Assembly: GCF_037893185.1 (NCBI RefSeq)
Contig: NZ_CP140772.1
Span: 3,720,001-3,784,000, forward strand
Source of the DNA: Chitinophaga sp. 180180018-3
GTDB lineage: Bacteria; Bacteroidota; Bacteroidia; Chitinophagales; Chitinophagaceae
Direction of reading: 5' to 3'
Length of the DNA stretch: 64,000 bases
Part shown: one piece after another, positions 9,525 through 19,208 of the stretch
Layout: each line of letters begins with the position of its first letter
How positions within the stretch are numbered: the first letter of the stretch is position 1
Notes under the pieces: generated by a model
Seen by the model: only the letters and a program-made list of their open reading frames with translations
Databases searched by the model: none
Told to the model about the DNA's origin: nothing
Translations under genes and position numbers: made by a program

Positions 9525-12047
9525 CTACAACACGGTTACCATCGTTGAGGCGCTCCCTAACCCCGGGCTGGATGCCCTGACGATGATCTTCCCTTTACTG
9601 CCTTTTACAGCTTTTACAATGACCTGGGCCATCCCGTTATAAGCGGGGCGTTCACGTTCCGGGAATGCCACCAGGCAGGTAGCATCGCCGTTATCGGTAG
9701 CCACAATGTTACCCGGGCCTTCGATGGAGAATTTTACCGGGGGATGGGAACGCGGTACGGTATTCCCTGCTTTGTCTTCCACCCGGAGCGTGATGTAGCA
9801 AAGCGTTTCCCCATCACCCGGTATCACTTTTACCTCCGGCTGCAAGTGCAGTTGCGATGCCTCGCCGGTTGTTCGCACTACATCTGTTGCCCAGATTTTG
9901 CCCTGTTTATATGCCACTACTTTCAATTCTCCGGGAGTATACCTGATGCTGTCCCAGATCAGTCTGAACTCTTCACCGGGGCCTTTTGTTCTGATACCCA
10001 TGCTTACTCCATTCAGGAAAAGCGCTGCCTTATCGCCCGAGGTATATACCTGTACAGGCACTATTGAATCCTTTCTTTCCGGCCAGTTCCAGTGTGGTAA
10101 TATATGCGCCATCGGGTAATCCGGCCGCCAATGCGCCTGATAGCTGTAATAGCGGTCTTTCGGGAATCCGCAAAGATCCACTATACCGAAGTAGCTGCTT
10201 CTTGAAGGAGGGTTTTTCTTCTTTATTTCCTCCAGCGCCTGCTGCAACCTGGCCCTGCTGGCGGTATCAGTGCGAAAATTAAGCAGGTTGGTTTCATCAG
10301 AATTATAGGGTGTTGGTTCTCCGAGATAGTCAAAACCGGTCCATACAAATTCTCCGAGCAAATGCGGGTACCGTTGAAGGGTCCGGAACTGCTCATCCGG
10401 CGAGCATCCCCAACCGGGCCAGGCATTGTCGTAGGAAGAAACCTGCCAATGTTCATATTTATCATGGAAGAAGTACTCTCCCCTGGAGCTTACACAGGAA
10501 GATGTTTCACTTCCTATCGTTGGCTTTCCGGCATAGCGGGGATCCTTATCCCAACGGGCCTGCTGCCCAAAGAAATAGTTCACGCCCATGAGATCGAGCG
10601 CTTCAGCAGCGCCTGAGTTACGCCCTCCATCGGGGTCGTTATAAGCATTAGAAACCGGTCGCGTGGTATCCTCCCGGTGAACGATGGCGGCCAGTTCTTT
10701 CGTTATATCTACGTTCTGCTGATCCATTACTTCATTGCCTATTGACCATATCATCACCGAGGGGTGGTTACGATCGCGGTGTATCATGGCCTGCAGATCT
10801 CTTTCGTGCCATTGCGGAAACAGTTTATTATAATCGTTCTTCCGCTTACCGGTTTTCCAGGCATCAAAGGCCTCATCCCAGACCAGCATTCCCATTTGAT
10901 CTGCCAGCTCCAGCAGCTCCGGTGCAGGCGGATTATGCGAGGTACGAATAGCATTGCAGCCCATTGCTTTCAATATGGTGAGCTGTCGCGCTATCGCACC
11001 ACGGTTTACGGCCCCGCCCAATGCGCCAAGGTCATGGTGGTTACAGACTCCTTTTATCTCTACTCTCCTGCCATTTAACAGAAACCCGTCGCGGGCGCTG
11101 AAAACGATAGACCGGATGCCAAAGGGCGTATAGTAAGTATCTGTTATCTTTCCGGCTACTGTCACCGTGGTTTGCGCCAGGTAGAGGTTGGGCTTTTCAA
11201 TGCTCCACAGACGGGGCTTCGGAACCGATAACAACATACCGGATGGCACACTGCCACCAGCCGGAATATGTAACACCGCACTGGCCTTCTCTGTAATCCG
11301 TTTGCCTTGTTTTCGTCCATCCGGCGATTCATAAATGACGGTGCGTACTACTGCATCAACGGGAGTTGTTCCGTCGTTGTTCACCTTTACCTGTATATCA
11401 GTTGATGCTGCTTCAGCCGTGATCTTTGGCGTAGTAATAAAAGTACCCCATCCGGCAACGTGTACATTGTTTGTTTTCACGAGCCATACATGCCGGTAAA
11501 TACCAGCCCCAGGGTACCAGCGCGAATCCCAGCTTTCAGTATCCAGTCGTACGGCTATTACATTATCGCCGCCTGGTTTTATGAATGGGGTGATATCAAA
11601 GCGAAAAGAATTATAGCCATAAGGCCATTCTCCCGCAAATTGGCCGTTCACCCATACTTTCGCGTAGGCCATTGCTCCGTCGAAGTCGATGAAGATACGC
11701 CCGGCGGCATCTGTTTTTGAAATAGTGAATTGTTTACGGTACCATCCAATGCCCTTCCAGGGCAGCTTTCCGGTGTTACCTGCGAGCTCGATTCTGAAAG
11801 GTCCGCTGATAGCCCAATCGTGAGGAAGATCCAACTGCTGCCAGGCCTGATCATCAAAAGCCGGCATCTCCGGATGTAATGGTTCTGCTTTAATGCTGCC
11901 ATCGGCCTGTGTGCCATAACGCGCAAAATGCCAGTCTTCATCAAATAATGTTGTGCCGGCAGCGCCACTTCTGTTAACAGTAATCTGCCCCCACGCAGTT
12001 CGAACGCAAAGGCAGATCACTGCCAGTAATAATATCTTCTTTAACAT
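9525..12047 (-). CDS. Secreted glycoside hydrolase family 2 (beta-galactosidase-like)
   Basis: This 840-residue enzyme has a signal peptide ending near residue 20, a sugar-binding jelly-roll domain (about 35-195), an immunoglobulin-like domain (about 200-310), a TIM barrel (about 315-600), a DUF4982-like domain (about 640-710) and a C-terminal Ig-like domain (about 735-840). The acid/base is Glu439 in IGNEV and the nucleophile is Glu514 in IGSETSS. This layout matches GH2 beta-galactosidases of the GalB type, but GH2 also includes glucuronidases and arabinosidases, so the sugar is not certain. It should act in the periplasm or at the surface on oligosaccharides brought in by the neighbouring SusCD. 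It lies 92 bp downstream of a porin gene and upstream of the sigma factor. Confidence 0.92.
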   Translation of the reverse strand: MLKKILLLAVICLCVRTAWGQITVNRSGAAGTTLFDEDWHFARYGTQADGSIKAEPLHPEMPAFDDQAWQQLDLPHDWAISGPFRIELAGNTGKLPWKGIGWYRKQFTISKTDAAGRIFIDFDGAMAYAKVWVNGQFAGEWPYGYNSFRFDITPFIKPGGDNVIAVRLDTESWDSRWYPGAGIYRHVWLVKTNNVHVAGWGTFITTPKITAEAASTDIQVKVNNDGTTPVDAVVRTVIYESPDGRKQGKRITEKASAVLHIPAGGSVPSGMLLSVPKPRLWSIEKPNLYLAQTTVTVAGKITDTYYTPFGIRSIVFSARDGFLLNGRRVEIKGVCNHHDLGALGGAVNRGAIARQLTILKAMGCNAIRTSHNPPAPELLELADQMGMLVWDEAFDAWKTGKRKNDYNKLFPQWHERDLQAMIHRDRNHPSVMIWSIGNEVMDQQNVDITKELAAIVHREDTTRPVSNAYNDPDGGRNSGAAEALDLMGVNYFFGQQARWDKDPRYAGKPTIGSETSSCVSSRGEYFFHDKYEHWQVSSYDNAWPGWGCSPDEQFRTLQRYPHLLGEFVWTGFDYLGEPTPYNSDETNLLNFRTDTASRARLQQALEEIKKKNPPSRSSYFGIVDLCGFPKDRYYSYQAHWRPDYPMAHILPHWNWPERKDSIVPVQVYTSGDKAALFLNGVSMGIRTKGPGEEFRLIWDSIRYTPGELKVVAYKQGKIWATDVVRTTGEASQLHLQPEVKVIPGDGETLCYITLRVEDKAGNTVPRSHPPVKFSIEGPGNIVATDNGDATCLVAFPERERPAYNGMAQVIVKAVKGSKGKIIVRASSPGLGSASTMVTVL

Positions 12048-12139
12048 CTTCTATTTAAAAAAGTAAAGATAAATCACCCCCTACTCCTCCATTTCTGCTA
12101 TATTGATATATGCCAATACTTTTTTGCTTTTCAAAGACA

Positions 12140-13498
12140 TCAGAACATAATATGTGCCCTCAGGCCAAAAACATGCACAGGGCCTCTGTCTTTATTATAC
12201 CCCGGATGATTCACGAACTGATAATCGAATGTCACCTGGAAAAACTTCGTCAACAGTGCATTATAATAGGCCTCTAATATATTCTCATGGCCGTAGTTAA
12301 GTGCACCGTCGCCAATGATGAAACCATATCCTCCGGCGGCCAGGAAATCGCGGTGCTCCCGGGAAATTCCATTCACTACATCAGCAACGCCGAATACATC
12401 GCCCGGCCGTTTCCATTTTGTGCCTTTTATGGCGATACCTCCGCTGACTGTTCTGTCGATTTCTGTAAAAGCCCAGGTAGCATACTTACCATCGTTCCAG
12501 CCTACGCGGCAAAAAGCGCCTATATCGTCTGTGAGCTGCTGATCAATGCTTAGCCCCAGGCCGTATTTGTGGCCGCCATAAGAGCCGCCCTTTGAGTTAC
12601 CACGGATAACGCTGAGCACAGACGTATCTTTGCCATTCAGCAGCGCCTCCATCCCCTGCGCGTATGAAGGCGCCCTGGAATAGGTGGTGCTGCCAATTAC
12701 TCTCACGGCTCCGGTACGCTTGCCGAATTTCAGCTTGTGCTCATACTCAAGGGTTTCAGAATGAGCGTCGATGTTATATTCCATCGTGTGATAATTGGCA
12801 ATACTTGGTACTGCCACAGTAGATACTCTTACTGCATAGGTAGGTTTAATGAGCTCCACTACCAGGCCCTCCGTATAGCCGCGGGTGTTAGCCGGGTAAT
12901 CCCAGGCGCCATTAGCCCAGAGAGCCCAGTTTAAGAACTGTGTTCTCGGATCTTTTGAATAACTATTATCATCATAGAAATCGGCGATGGCAAATTTACC
13001 TGCACTGATGGTGATCCTGCTCGTAGGGATCCTGTCGGCTACCTGGTTCACATCGTCGCTCACGTCTTCATAACCGGTATTTCCCAACGGGATATGTTGT
13101 TGCAGATAAGCCCGGGCAATAAACACCTGTGGCTGTACGGCTCCCACACGATAGGTTTCTCCATTCAATGCACCAGCCACACCGGATGCCGAACTAAGCC
13201 CCTTACCGCCAGACACTTCCGGGTTGAAATAGAAAGTGGCATTCTTCCATAATCTGCGCCCTATGAACAAGGTGGCTGTCAGGCTCTGCGCGGTAGGCTC
13301 TACGGTATCGGCCAGGGAATTGTCGCCTCTGTAAGGTGATTTGAAACCGGAGTGTCTTTGCCCGATGATAGTTGTCTGGAAATGGATACTCCATTTGGAT
13401 TTAGGGGCAGTACTATCCGCGTTACTCTGCGCGGAAGCAGCTTGTGTAAAACTGAACAATGCTACAATAGCAGTAATTACCTGTAATTTGATAGCCAT
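12140..13498 (-). CDS. OprB-like carbohydrate-selective outer-membrane porin
   Basis: This 452-residue protein has a signal peptide cleaved after about residue 23 (AASAQS) and then a beta-barrel-like sequence: alternating strands rich in aromatic and glycine residues, ending with Phe as the last residue. The segments around TISAGKFAIADFYDDNSYSKDPRTQ and the GGIAIKGTKWKRPGDVFGVADVVN-like region resemble the OprB family. OprB porins pass monosaccharides and small oligosaccharides. The gene follows mgtA by 47 bp on the same strand without a visible terminator, so the two may share a transcript. It could instead serve the downstream glycosidase and SusCD genes. Confidence 0.85.
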   Translation of the reverse strand: MAIKLQVITAIVALFSFTQAASAQSNADSTAPKSKWSIHFQTTIIGQRHSGFKSPYRGDNSLADTVEPTAQSLTATLFIGRRLWKNATFYFNPEVSGGKGLSSASGVAGALNGETYRVGAVQPQVFIARAYLQQHIPLGNTGYEDVSDDVNQVADRIPTSRITISAGKFAIADFYDDNSYSKDPRTQFLNWALWANGAWDYPANTRGYTEGLVVELIKPTYAVRVSTVAVPSIANYHTMEYNIDAHSETLEYEHKLKFGKRTGAVRVIGSTTYSRAPSYAQGMEALLNGKDTSVLSVIRGNSKGGSYGGHKYGLGLSIDQQLTDDIGAFCRVGWNDGKYATWAFTEIDRTVSGGIAIKGTKWKRPGDVFGVADVVNGISREHRDFLAAGGYGFIIGDGALNYGHENILEAYYNALLTKFFQVTFDYQFVNHPGYNKDRGPVHVFGLRAHIMF

Positions 13499-13545
13499 AA
13501 AAAAGCGACGTTTAGAAATTTGAATGCTTCAGTTTTAATACGGTT

Positions 13546-16263
13546 TTACAACCATTGATTGAATTTTCTGATATACCAATTCTTGATCAGTTGGGTTAAT
13601 ACGCAATAGCTGAAAAGGATGCCGAACAACCACGGGAAATATGCCATTGGCAAGGGTTGCATCTTTAGATCCGCTGCAAAAGGCGTAAAGGGTATGGTAA
13701 TACCGATCAGCATAATGAGCGTAGTCAATGCCAATACCGGAGCAGTAGCCCAGCTTTGAATGAAAGGAATTTTCCTCGTACGTATCATGTGCACTATCAA
13801 CGTCTGGGAAAGTAATCCTTCAATGAACCAGCCACTCTGGAACAGGCTCTGATGTGCATCGCTGTTGGCTTTGAAGAAGAAGTACATCAGTGCAAAAGTA
13901 GCATAGTCGAAAATGGAGCTGATCGGGCCGATGAAAATCATGAACCTGGCGATACCGGAAGCGTCCCATTTCTTGGGCTTCTGCAGGAACTCTTCATCCA
14001 TCCTGTCCCACGGAATAGAGATCTGTGATATATCATACAACAGATTCTGGATCAGGATTTGTACCGGCAGCATAGGCAGGAACGGCAGAAATGCACTGGC
14101 GCCCAGCATACTGAACATGTTACCGAAGTTGCTGCTGGCAGTCATCTTGATGTACTTGATGATGTTCCCGAAGGTTCTTCTGCCATAGATTACACCTTTG
14201 CGCAGCACCATCAGGTCTTTCTCCAGCAGAATAATATCCGCACTCTCCTTCGCAATATCCACGGCAGTATCTACGCTGATGCCCACGTCTGCATCGCGGA
14301 GGGCGGCTGCATCGTTAATACCATCTCCCATAAAACCAACGGTATGCCCCTTCGCCTGCAGCAGCTTTACTACCCTGGCTTTTTGTATAGGACTGAGTTT
14401 AGCGAGGATAGCTACATCTTCTACCTGCTCCTGCAATTCCTCGTCGGTCATGCTTTCCACGGCAGAACCCAACAGGATCTTGTTATAGTCGATCCCAACA
14501 TCGCGGCATATTTTCTTCGCCACGATTTCATTATCGCCGGTAAGCACTTTCACGCTCACACCCAGTTTCTGCAATGCTTCAATAGAGCTTTTGGCAGAAG
14601 GTTTCGCCGGGTCGAGGAAGCCGATAAAGCCAGTCAGTACCATGTCTTTCTCATCTTCTACTGAATAGGTAAGCGCACGATCATCAAACTCTTTGATTGC
14701 TACCAGCAATACCCTCAACCCTTCTTCATTCATCTTCCTGGAAGTGTTGAGTACAATTTTTCTCATGGTCTCATCCATGGGAATGATGGTATCGCTTTCG
14801 ATATGCAGCTGCTTATCTTCACCTGGATCGAAAGCACGATTGCATAGTCCCAGCATTTCCTCCACAGCGCCTTTACAGATAAGCAAATGCCGGCCATTGC
14901 GCTGTTTCAGGATCACCGACATACGACGCCGGTGAAAGTCGAACGGAATCTCATCCACTTTCAGGAAGTACTCTTCTACTTTCAGATAATCATGCAACTC
15001 TACGTGCTCTAATACGGCATGATCCAACAGATTCTTCAAACCAGTCTGATGGTAACTGTTGAGGTACGCCCACTTCAGCACTTCATCATCTTCTGCGCCG
15101 AAAACATTCAGGTGCTTTTCCAGTACAATCTTGTCCATGGTCAGCGTACCTGTTTTATCAGTACACAGGATGTCCATCGCACCGATGTTCTGAATAGCAT
15201 TCAGACGTTTTACAATCACTTTGCGCTTGCTCATGTTCACGGCGCCTTTAGCCAGATTAGCGGTAACGATCATCGGCAACATTTCCGGCGTCAGGCCCAC
15301 TGCCACGGCAATCGCGAAAAGAAAGGCTTCCATCCAGTCGTGTTTGGTGAGCCCGTTGATCAGGAATACCAGCGGCACCATCACCAGCATGAAACGAATG
15401 AGCAGGTAACTCACTTTGTTCACGCCTTTATCGAAACTGGTTTCAGCCCGCTTGCCAACAATGGCGTTGCTGAGAGAACCAAAGTAGGTTTGATTGCCGG
15501 TGGTAACTACAATGGCGGTGGCAGATCCGCTTACCACGTTAGTGCCCATGAAGCAGATGTTGTCCAGTTCCAGTGGTGATTTAGTGTCGGTATCGCGGAT
15601 AGGAAGATTGCGTTTCTCCACGGGCAAACTTTCCCCCGTTAGCATCGCCTGGCTGACGAAAAGGTCTTTCGACTGAACAATGCGACAATCGGCGGGTATC
15701 ATATCGCCGGCAGAAAGGAAAATAGTATCTCCGGGAACGATTTCTTTGATGTCGATTTCTCTTTTGAAGCTTCCTTTATCGTCGGTATTACGCAATACAG
15801 TAGCAGTTGTTTTCACCATGCTTTTCAGCTGTTCTGCGGCCTTGTTGCTTCTGAATTCCTGAATGAACCGGAGCAGCACGCTGAACAATACCATGATCGA
15901 TACTACGATGATCGTTTTAAAATCACGGTCTGCTGCCGGTGGAAGTACTACATCGGTGATGATAGATATGGCGGCGATCGTCAGCAGAATAAATATAAAG
16001 GGGTTAACAAAAGCCTTTAGCAGCTGTTTATACCAGGCTGGGGCTTTTTCATGCATGACTTCATTCAATCCATATTTCTTCAGCTTCTCTGAAACCTGCC
16101 ACTCTGATAGGCCTTCGGCTCTGCTGTCGAGCATGGCATAGAAAAGGCCATCCTCGCCTCTGGCAACATTCCTCAGCTTTACAACCGCTTCATCATTCAT
16201 TCCATTTGTGCTGGTGGAAAAAGAAAAACGGCTCTTGATATTGCTTGTTACTGTAGCTAACAT
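13546..16263 (-). CDS. mgtA: Mg2+-importing P-type ATPase
   Basis: This 905-residue protein is a P3B-type ATPase moving Mg2+ into the cell. It has the cation-ATPase N-terminal domain (about 25-95), the actuator TGES motif at 209-212, the phosphorylation motif DKTGT with Asp369, the nucleotide-binding domain, the hinge MGDGINDAAALRDADVGIS, and C-terminal membrane spans. Length matches MgtA/MgtB (about 900). It starts 11 bp after a 65-residue membrane protein, probably in one transcript with a structured leader further upstream. It is embedded among glycan-use genes with no clear link to them. Regulation by Mg2+ is expected from the family. Confidence 0.95.
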   Translation of the reverse strand: MLATVTSNIKSRFSFSTSTNGMNDEAVVKLRNVARGEDGLFYAMLDSRAEGLSEWQVSEKLKKYGLNEVMHEKAPAWYKQLLKAFVNPFIFILLTIAAISIITDVVLPPAADRDFKTIIVVSIMVLFSVLLRFIQEFRSNKAAEQLKSMVKTTATVLRNTDDKGSFKREIDIKEIVPGDTIFLSAGDMIPADCRIVQSKDLFVSQAMLTGESLPVEKRNLPIRDTDTKSPLELDNICFMGTNVVSGSATAIVVTTGNQTYFGSLSNAIVGKRAETSFDKGVNKVSYLLIRFMLVMVPLVFLINGLTKHDWMEAFLFAIAVAVGLTPEMLPMIVTANLAKGAVNMSKRKVIVKRLNAIQNIGAMDILCTDKTGTLTMDKIVLEKHLNVFGAEDDEVLKWAYLNSYHQTGLKNLLDHAVLEHVELHDYLKVEEYFLKVDEIPFDFHRRRMSVILKQRNGRHLLICKGAVEEMLGLCNRAFDPGEDKQLHIESDTIIPMDETMRKIVLNTSRKMNEEGLRVLLVAIKEFDDRALTYSVEDEKDMVLTGFIGFLDPAKPSAKSSIEALQKLGVSVKVLTGDNEIVAKKICRDVGIDYNKILLGSAVESMTDEELQEQVEDVAILAKLSPIQKARVVKLLQAKGHTVGFMGDGINDAAALRDADVGISVDTAVDIAKESADIILLEKDLMVLRKGVIYGRRTFGNIIKYIKMTASSNFGNMFSMLGASAFLPFLPMLPVQILIQNLLYDISQISIPWDRMDEEFLQKPKKWDASGIARFMIFIGPISSIFDYATFALMYFFFKANSDAHQSLFQSGWFIEGLLSQTLIVHMIRTRKIPFIQSWATAPVLALTTLIMLIGITIPFTPFAADLKMQPLPMAYFPWLFGILFSYCVLTQLIKNWYIRKFNQWL

Positions 16264-16274
16264 CGGGTTTTATT

Positions 16275-16472
16275 TTATTTATTTCTCTTCTTATTTAATA
16301 CCATAGGCGCCAGAACAACAACAATGACGCAAAGGCCGATAACATTATATTGAAACAAAGGCAGCGTGCTCTGCGGATTAAGATGATAGCCCAGGTTCAT
16401 ATCTGCCAGTATCACAACTATCGTCAATACTATTAGTGCAACTGCCCAGCGGGCTTCTTTCCTGGTTCTCAT
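16275..16472 (-). CDS. Small two-span membrane protein ahead of mgtA
   Basis: This 65-residue protein has two hydrophobic segments, about 9-27 and 42-59, with a basic N-terminus and a basic C-terminal tail (NKKRNK). I do not recognise a named family. It lies 11 bp before mgtA on the same strand, so co-transcription is very likely. A role in stability or control of the Mg2+ pump is possible by analogy with other small pump partners such as MgtS or KdpF, but no sequence similarity to those is claimed. Confidence 0.75.
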   Translation of the reverse strand: MRTRKEARWAVALIVLTIVVILADMNLGYHLNPQSTLPLFQYNVIGLCVIVVVLAPMVLNKKRNK

Positions 16473-16494
16473 TTTAAATTTATTTGCTTACCTG

Positions 16495-16546
16495 GTGGTA
16501 CACAGGATGCCAGCATAGTGAAAGCTGCTATGCAAACCGGTACCAC
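16495..16546 (-). promoter_or_regulatory. Nested inverted repeats in the mgtA leader
   Basis: An outer pair gtggtac (16495-16501) / gtaccac (16540-16546) encloses an inner pair gcatag (16513-16518) / ctatgc (16528-16533). In a leftward transcript this would fold as a two-level stem just 23 nt before the start of the 65-residue protein that precedes mgtA. That placement suits control of translation or attenuation. It does not match the M-box pattern I know. Confidence 0.45.
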
Positions 16547-16558
16547 AAAAATGGCGGA

Positions 16559-16732
16559 TCACCTTCCCGTTATCTTCGTGCAGAACAGGATGCCTGCAGC
16601 CAGTCGTCCGGAATGAAGGGAAACAACATATTCAGGTGCTAAAAAAGAAATGCAAGGTTTGATCCCGGTTGCCGGCAGTTCATTGAAGCCGGTATGGTTC
16701 ACGGGTTTCTTAAAGGCTCTGATATTAAACAT
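16559..16732 (-). CDS. Possible 57-residue leader ORF upstream of mgtA
   Basis: An ATG at 16732 opens 57 codons ending in TGA at 16559, starting MFNIRAFKKPVNH. It ends 86 bp before the 65-residue membrane protein, with the nested stem between them. No family is recognised and there is no membrane segment. It may be a leader peptide, a small protein or chance. Confidence 0.25.
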   Translation of the reverse strand: MFNIRAFKKPVNHTGFNELPATGIKPCISFLAPEYVVSLHSGRLAAGILFCTKITGR

Positions 16733-17122
16733 GACTTTGATTTTTTTCCCATCAACGAGATAACCAAAGTCATCTGTACAATGGGAGGTTAATAATTAAG
16801 GTGGCTACTCGGAGGTTGCGAATCCATTGTATTTTTCAGTTTTTAATCGTTAATAATTTCTTTAACTGATTGCGCTGCAAAGCTAGCTAACCCATTGAAA
16901 ATTGACATTAGAGCAGGGACAAAATTTTATTAGAAATTTATTAGAAGAAGATGGAGGGCCAGATTGGCCGGCCGATGCGGGCATCGCATTAGTAAACAAA
17001 CTTAATTAATATATCTTTTTACTTATATTATATTATTGGGGTAGGAAGACAGCTGCCTCAGCAGCATTACTGTCATGGATTAAAAATGAATGTCCGCAAA
17101 GATAGGCGGAAATTATTATTAA

Positions 17123-17155
17123 CAGGCTCAGCTTACCGGAAGTTTGCTGAGCCTG
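17123..17155 (-). terminator. Terminator of the GH51-GH127 unit
   Basis: A perfect 10-bp stem, caggctcagc (17123-17132) with gctgagcctg (17146-17155), lies 18 nt after the GH127 stop codon and is followed in the leftward direction by an AT-rich stretch. Confidence 0.65.
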
Positions 17156-17172
17156 CATTCTATAGTGATGGG

Positions 17173-19206
17173 TCAGTTTTTTACGGGCAGCCATACCTTA
17201 TACGCCGAAGGGTGCTCCCTATTGGCCAGTGTGAAGAAGGGCACTGCTATGAAAGCATCAGGGCCGGTGATCACATTCACTCCTCCCAGCATTCCCGGTT
17301 TGAATGTCATCTGCAGGGCAGCATTGTTGCTGATCGTGATGTTGTTCAACGCAGCATTGTCTGCCGCTTCCAGGCCATAAACGACAGGACCCGCTGCGAT
17401 AGCTGCTTTTCCACGAATGGTTGCTATCGCCTGATTCGGGAAAACGAGTCGCGGCTGCACCGGTAAATGCAGCGTTATACGGTCGTTCTTCTTCCAGCGC
17501 CGCGTTATTACTGCATATCCGTTGACCGGATTTACCGGTATAGGTTCCCCATTTATTTGCATGGTAACGGTATCGGCTATACGTGAATAATATAAATCCT
17601 GGTTATTTTCCTTTCCCTGTGCCCAGCCTGGTATCCGGACCTTTATCGTAAATTCACCTGCTTTTTCTGGCAGCACCTGGATTTGTGTTTCGCCTTTCCA
17701 GGGATACTGCGTTACCTGTCTCAATACTACCTTACCTGCTTTATTCAGCTTGCTTTTGAACTCACTGCCAACAAAAAGATTCACATAGAGGCCGGCGCTA
17801 TCGGATGCGTAAATAAATTCCGGCAGTGCCGACACCAGTTTGAGTATCATGGGCGGGCAACAGGGACAGCTATGCCAGGCCCAGCGCCGGTGGTCGGTGG
17901 CAGTCAGCGGGTTCTCGTAAAAATAGTGATCACCCGACAGTGAGATGCCTGAGAGCAGGTTGTTATAGATCACCCTTTCAAATTCGTCCATGTACTTTCC
18001 ATCTGCCAGGAGCTGGTTCATACGTTGACTGAAGAACGCAGATCCAATGGCAGCACAGGTTTCGAGGTAGGCTGATTCGGGAAGAAAATAGTCGGGGCCA
18101 AACTTTTCCTGATCGGCAATGGCTCCTTCCCCGCCGGTAATGAACATACGTTTCCCGGTCATATTGTTCCAGTAGCGTACCGCAGTAGCCAGGTACCCAG
18201 GCTTATTATCTTCCAGTGCCATGGCTGCAATGCCTGTAGCCAGCAGTGTAGCACGCACGGCATGCCCCTCTATGGTTTGCTGTTCAGGAACTGGCGCCTG
18301 ATCCTGATTATAAGCGCCATCACTTTTACGTGCATGGCTACCGTCACTGTTGCCATAGTTTCCGCGGTTGCTGATCCAGAAACGGGCAAGGCTGTCGTAT
18401 TGCGCCGCGTGAACCGGCGCGCTCAGCCTGTTTTTCAGGGCCGGCGTATTTTGAAACAGCCAGCTGAGTTTCAGCAACGCTTCCTCCGGGCCGCCATGGC
18501 CCGGGATAATGTTCTGTTTTGGCAATGGGCCCATCTGTGTGCACATATAATTACTCAGTTTCACGGCTACGTTTAACAAAGCTGTTTTGCCTGTTGCCTG
18601 GTAGTAATGCACGGCTGCCTCCACGAGCATTCCGGCATTGTAAACATCGTGCTGCCATTTATCGTCGCCGTTGTTGGTACCCCAGCGCTGATCCGGTCGA
18701 TTAAGGGTAGTATAGGTATTTAGATAGCCGTCGGGATCCACTGCCTGTGCAGCTGCGATCCGGCTGATATATGCGTCTATTTTACTTTCCAGCCGCTTAT
18801 CGGGGTACTGGCGCAGCAGGTCGGCAGCGCCTCTGATGGTTTCATACACCAGCCCGTCGTACCAGGGCGGGCCATCGAAAACCTTTGTATTCTTATCTCC
18901 CCTGGCCACCCGGTCGAAATTCAGAAAAGCATTACGGGTTTTGCCTGTTGTTTGTTTTTCTGCTATCAGGTCGGGCCTGTCCGGCTCATAGTTTCCTTCG
19001 AGTTTATCGAAAACATCGTATACCGTTTTGGTGGTCCACACCCTGAATTTAGGCGACCAGAAGGGATCCTGTATGTGTACCTCCTGCAGGCTGGCCGGAC
19101 GGATGATTCGCCGCTCCGGGGGCGTCAGCTGCGCGCGTGCCGGGATCGATATTAAAAATGGAACAAGTGGCAGTACAAAGGCCTTTAATCTGAAACATAC
19201 AATCAT
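17173..19206 (-). CDS. Glycoside hydrolase family 127 beta-L-arabinofuranosidase
   Basis: This 677-residue secreted protein (signal peptide to about residue 25, ARAQ) belongs to the DUF1680/GH127 group. The zinc-thiolate active site is visible: Glu382 and Cys384 in ETCA, and the pair Cys449-Cys450 in HSCPCCPP, where the first cysteine corresponds to the catalytic nucleophile of B. longum HypBA1. The (alpha/alpha)6 barrel spans about 40-460, followed by beta-sandwich domains. It should release terminal beta-L-arabinofuranose, or a related sugar, from plant glycans or glycoproteins. The start lies 2 bp after the stop of the GH51-like gene, so the two are co-transcribed. Confidence 0.92.
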   Translation of the reverse strand: MIVCFRLKAFVLPLVPFLISIPARAQLTPPERRIIRPASLQEVHIQDPFWSPKFRVWTTKTVYDVFDKLEGNYEPDRPDLIAEKQTTGKTRNAFLNFDRVARGDKNTKVFDGPPWYDGLVYETIRGAADLLRQYPDKRLESKIDAYISRIAAAQAVDPDGYLNTYTTLNRPDQRWGTNNGDDKWQHDVYNAGMLVEAAVHYYQATGKTALLNVAVKLSNYMCTQMGPLPKQNIIPGHGGPEEALLKLSWLFQNTPALKNRLSAPVHAAQYDSLARFWISNRGNYGNSDGSHARKSDGAYNQDQAPVPEQQTIEGHAVRATLLATGIAAMALEDNKPGYLATAVRYWNNMTGKRMFITGGEGAIADQEKFGPDYFLPESAYLETCAAIGSAFFSQRMNQLLADGKYMDEFERVIYNNLLSGISLSGDHYFYENPLTATDHRRWAWHSCPCCPPMILKLVSALPEFIYASDSAGLYVNLFVGSEFKSKLNKAGKVVLRQVTQYPWKGETQIQVLPEKAGEFTIKVRIPGWAQGKENNQDLYYSRIADTVTMQINGEPIPVNPVNGYAVITRRWKKNDRITLHLPVQPRLVFPNQAIATIRGKAAIAAGPVVYGLEAADNAALNNITISNNAALQMTFKPGMLGGVNVITGPDAFIAVPFFTLANREHPSAYKVWLPVKN

Positions 19207-19208
19207 GT

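Larger units (their letters stand above)
16473..17122. other. Long intergenic region upstream of the mgtA unit
   Basis: About 650 bp separate the 65-residue gene from the GH127 terminator. The left part holds the nested inverted repeats and the 57-codon reading frame listed separately. From 16733 to 17122 it is AT-rich, with a short inverted repeat cgatgc/gcatcg (16973-16986). The mgtA promoter must lie here or in the left part. No longer gene is visible. Confidence 0.6.

Noticed and set aside
14059..15579. Long + strand frames inside mgtA
   Set aside because: They lie antisense to conserved P-type ATPase motifs and have no similarity to proteins.
16958..16986. Short GC-rich inverted repeats upstream of mgtA as a riboswitch
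   Set aside because: Stems of 4-6 bp and no match to known Mg2+ riboswitch cores.
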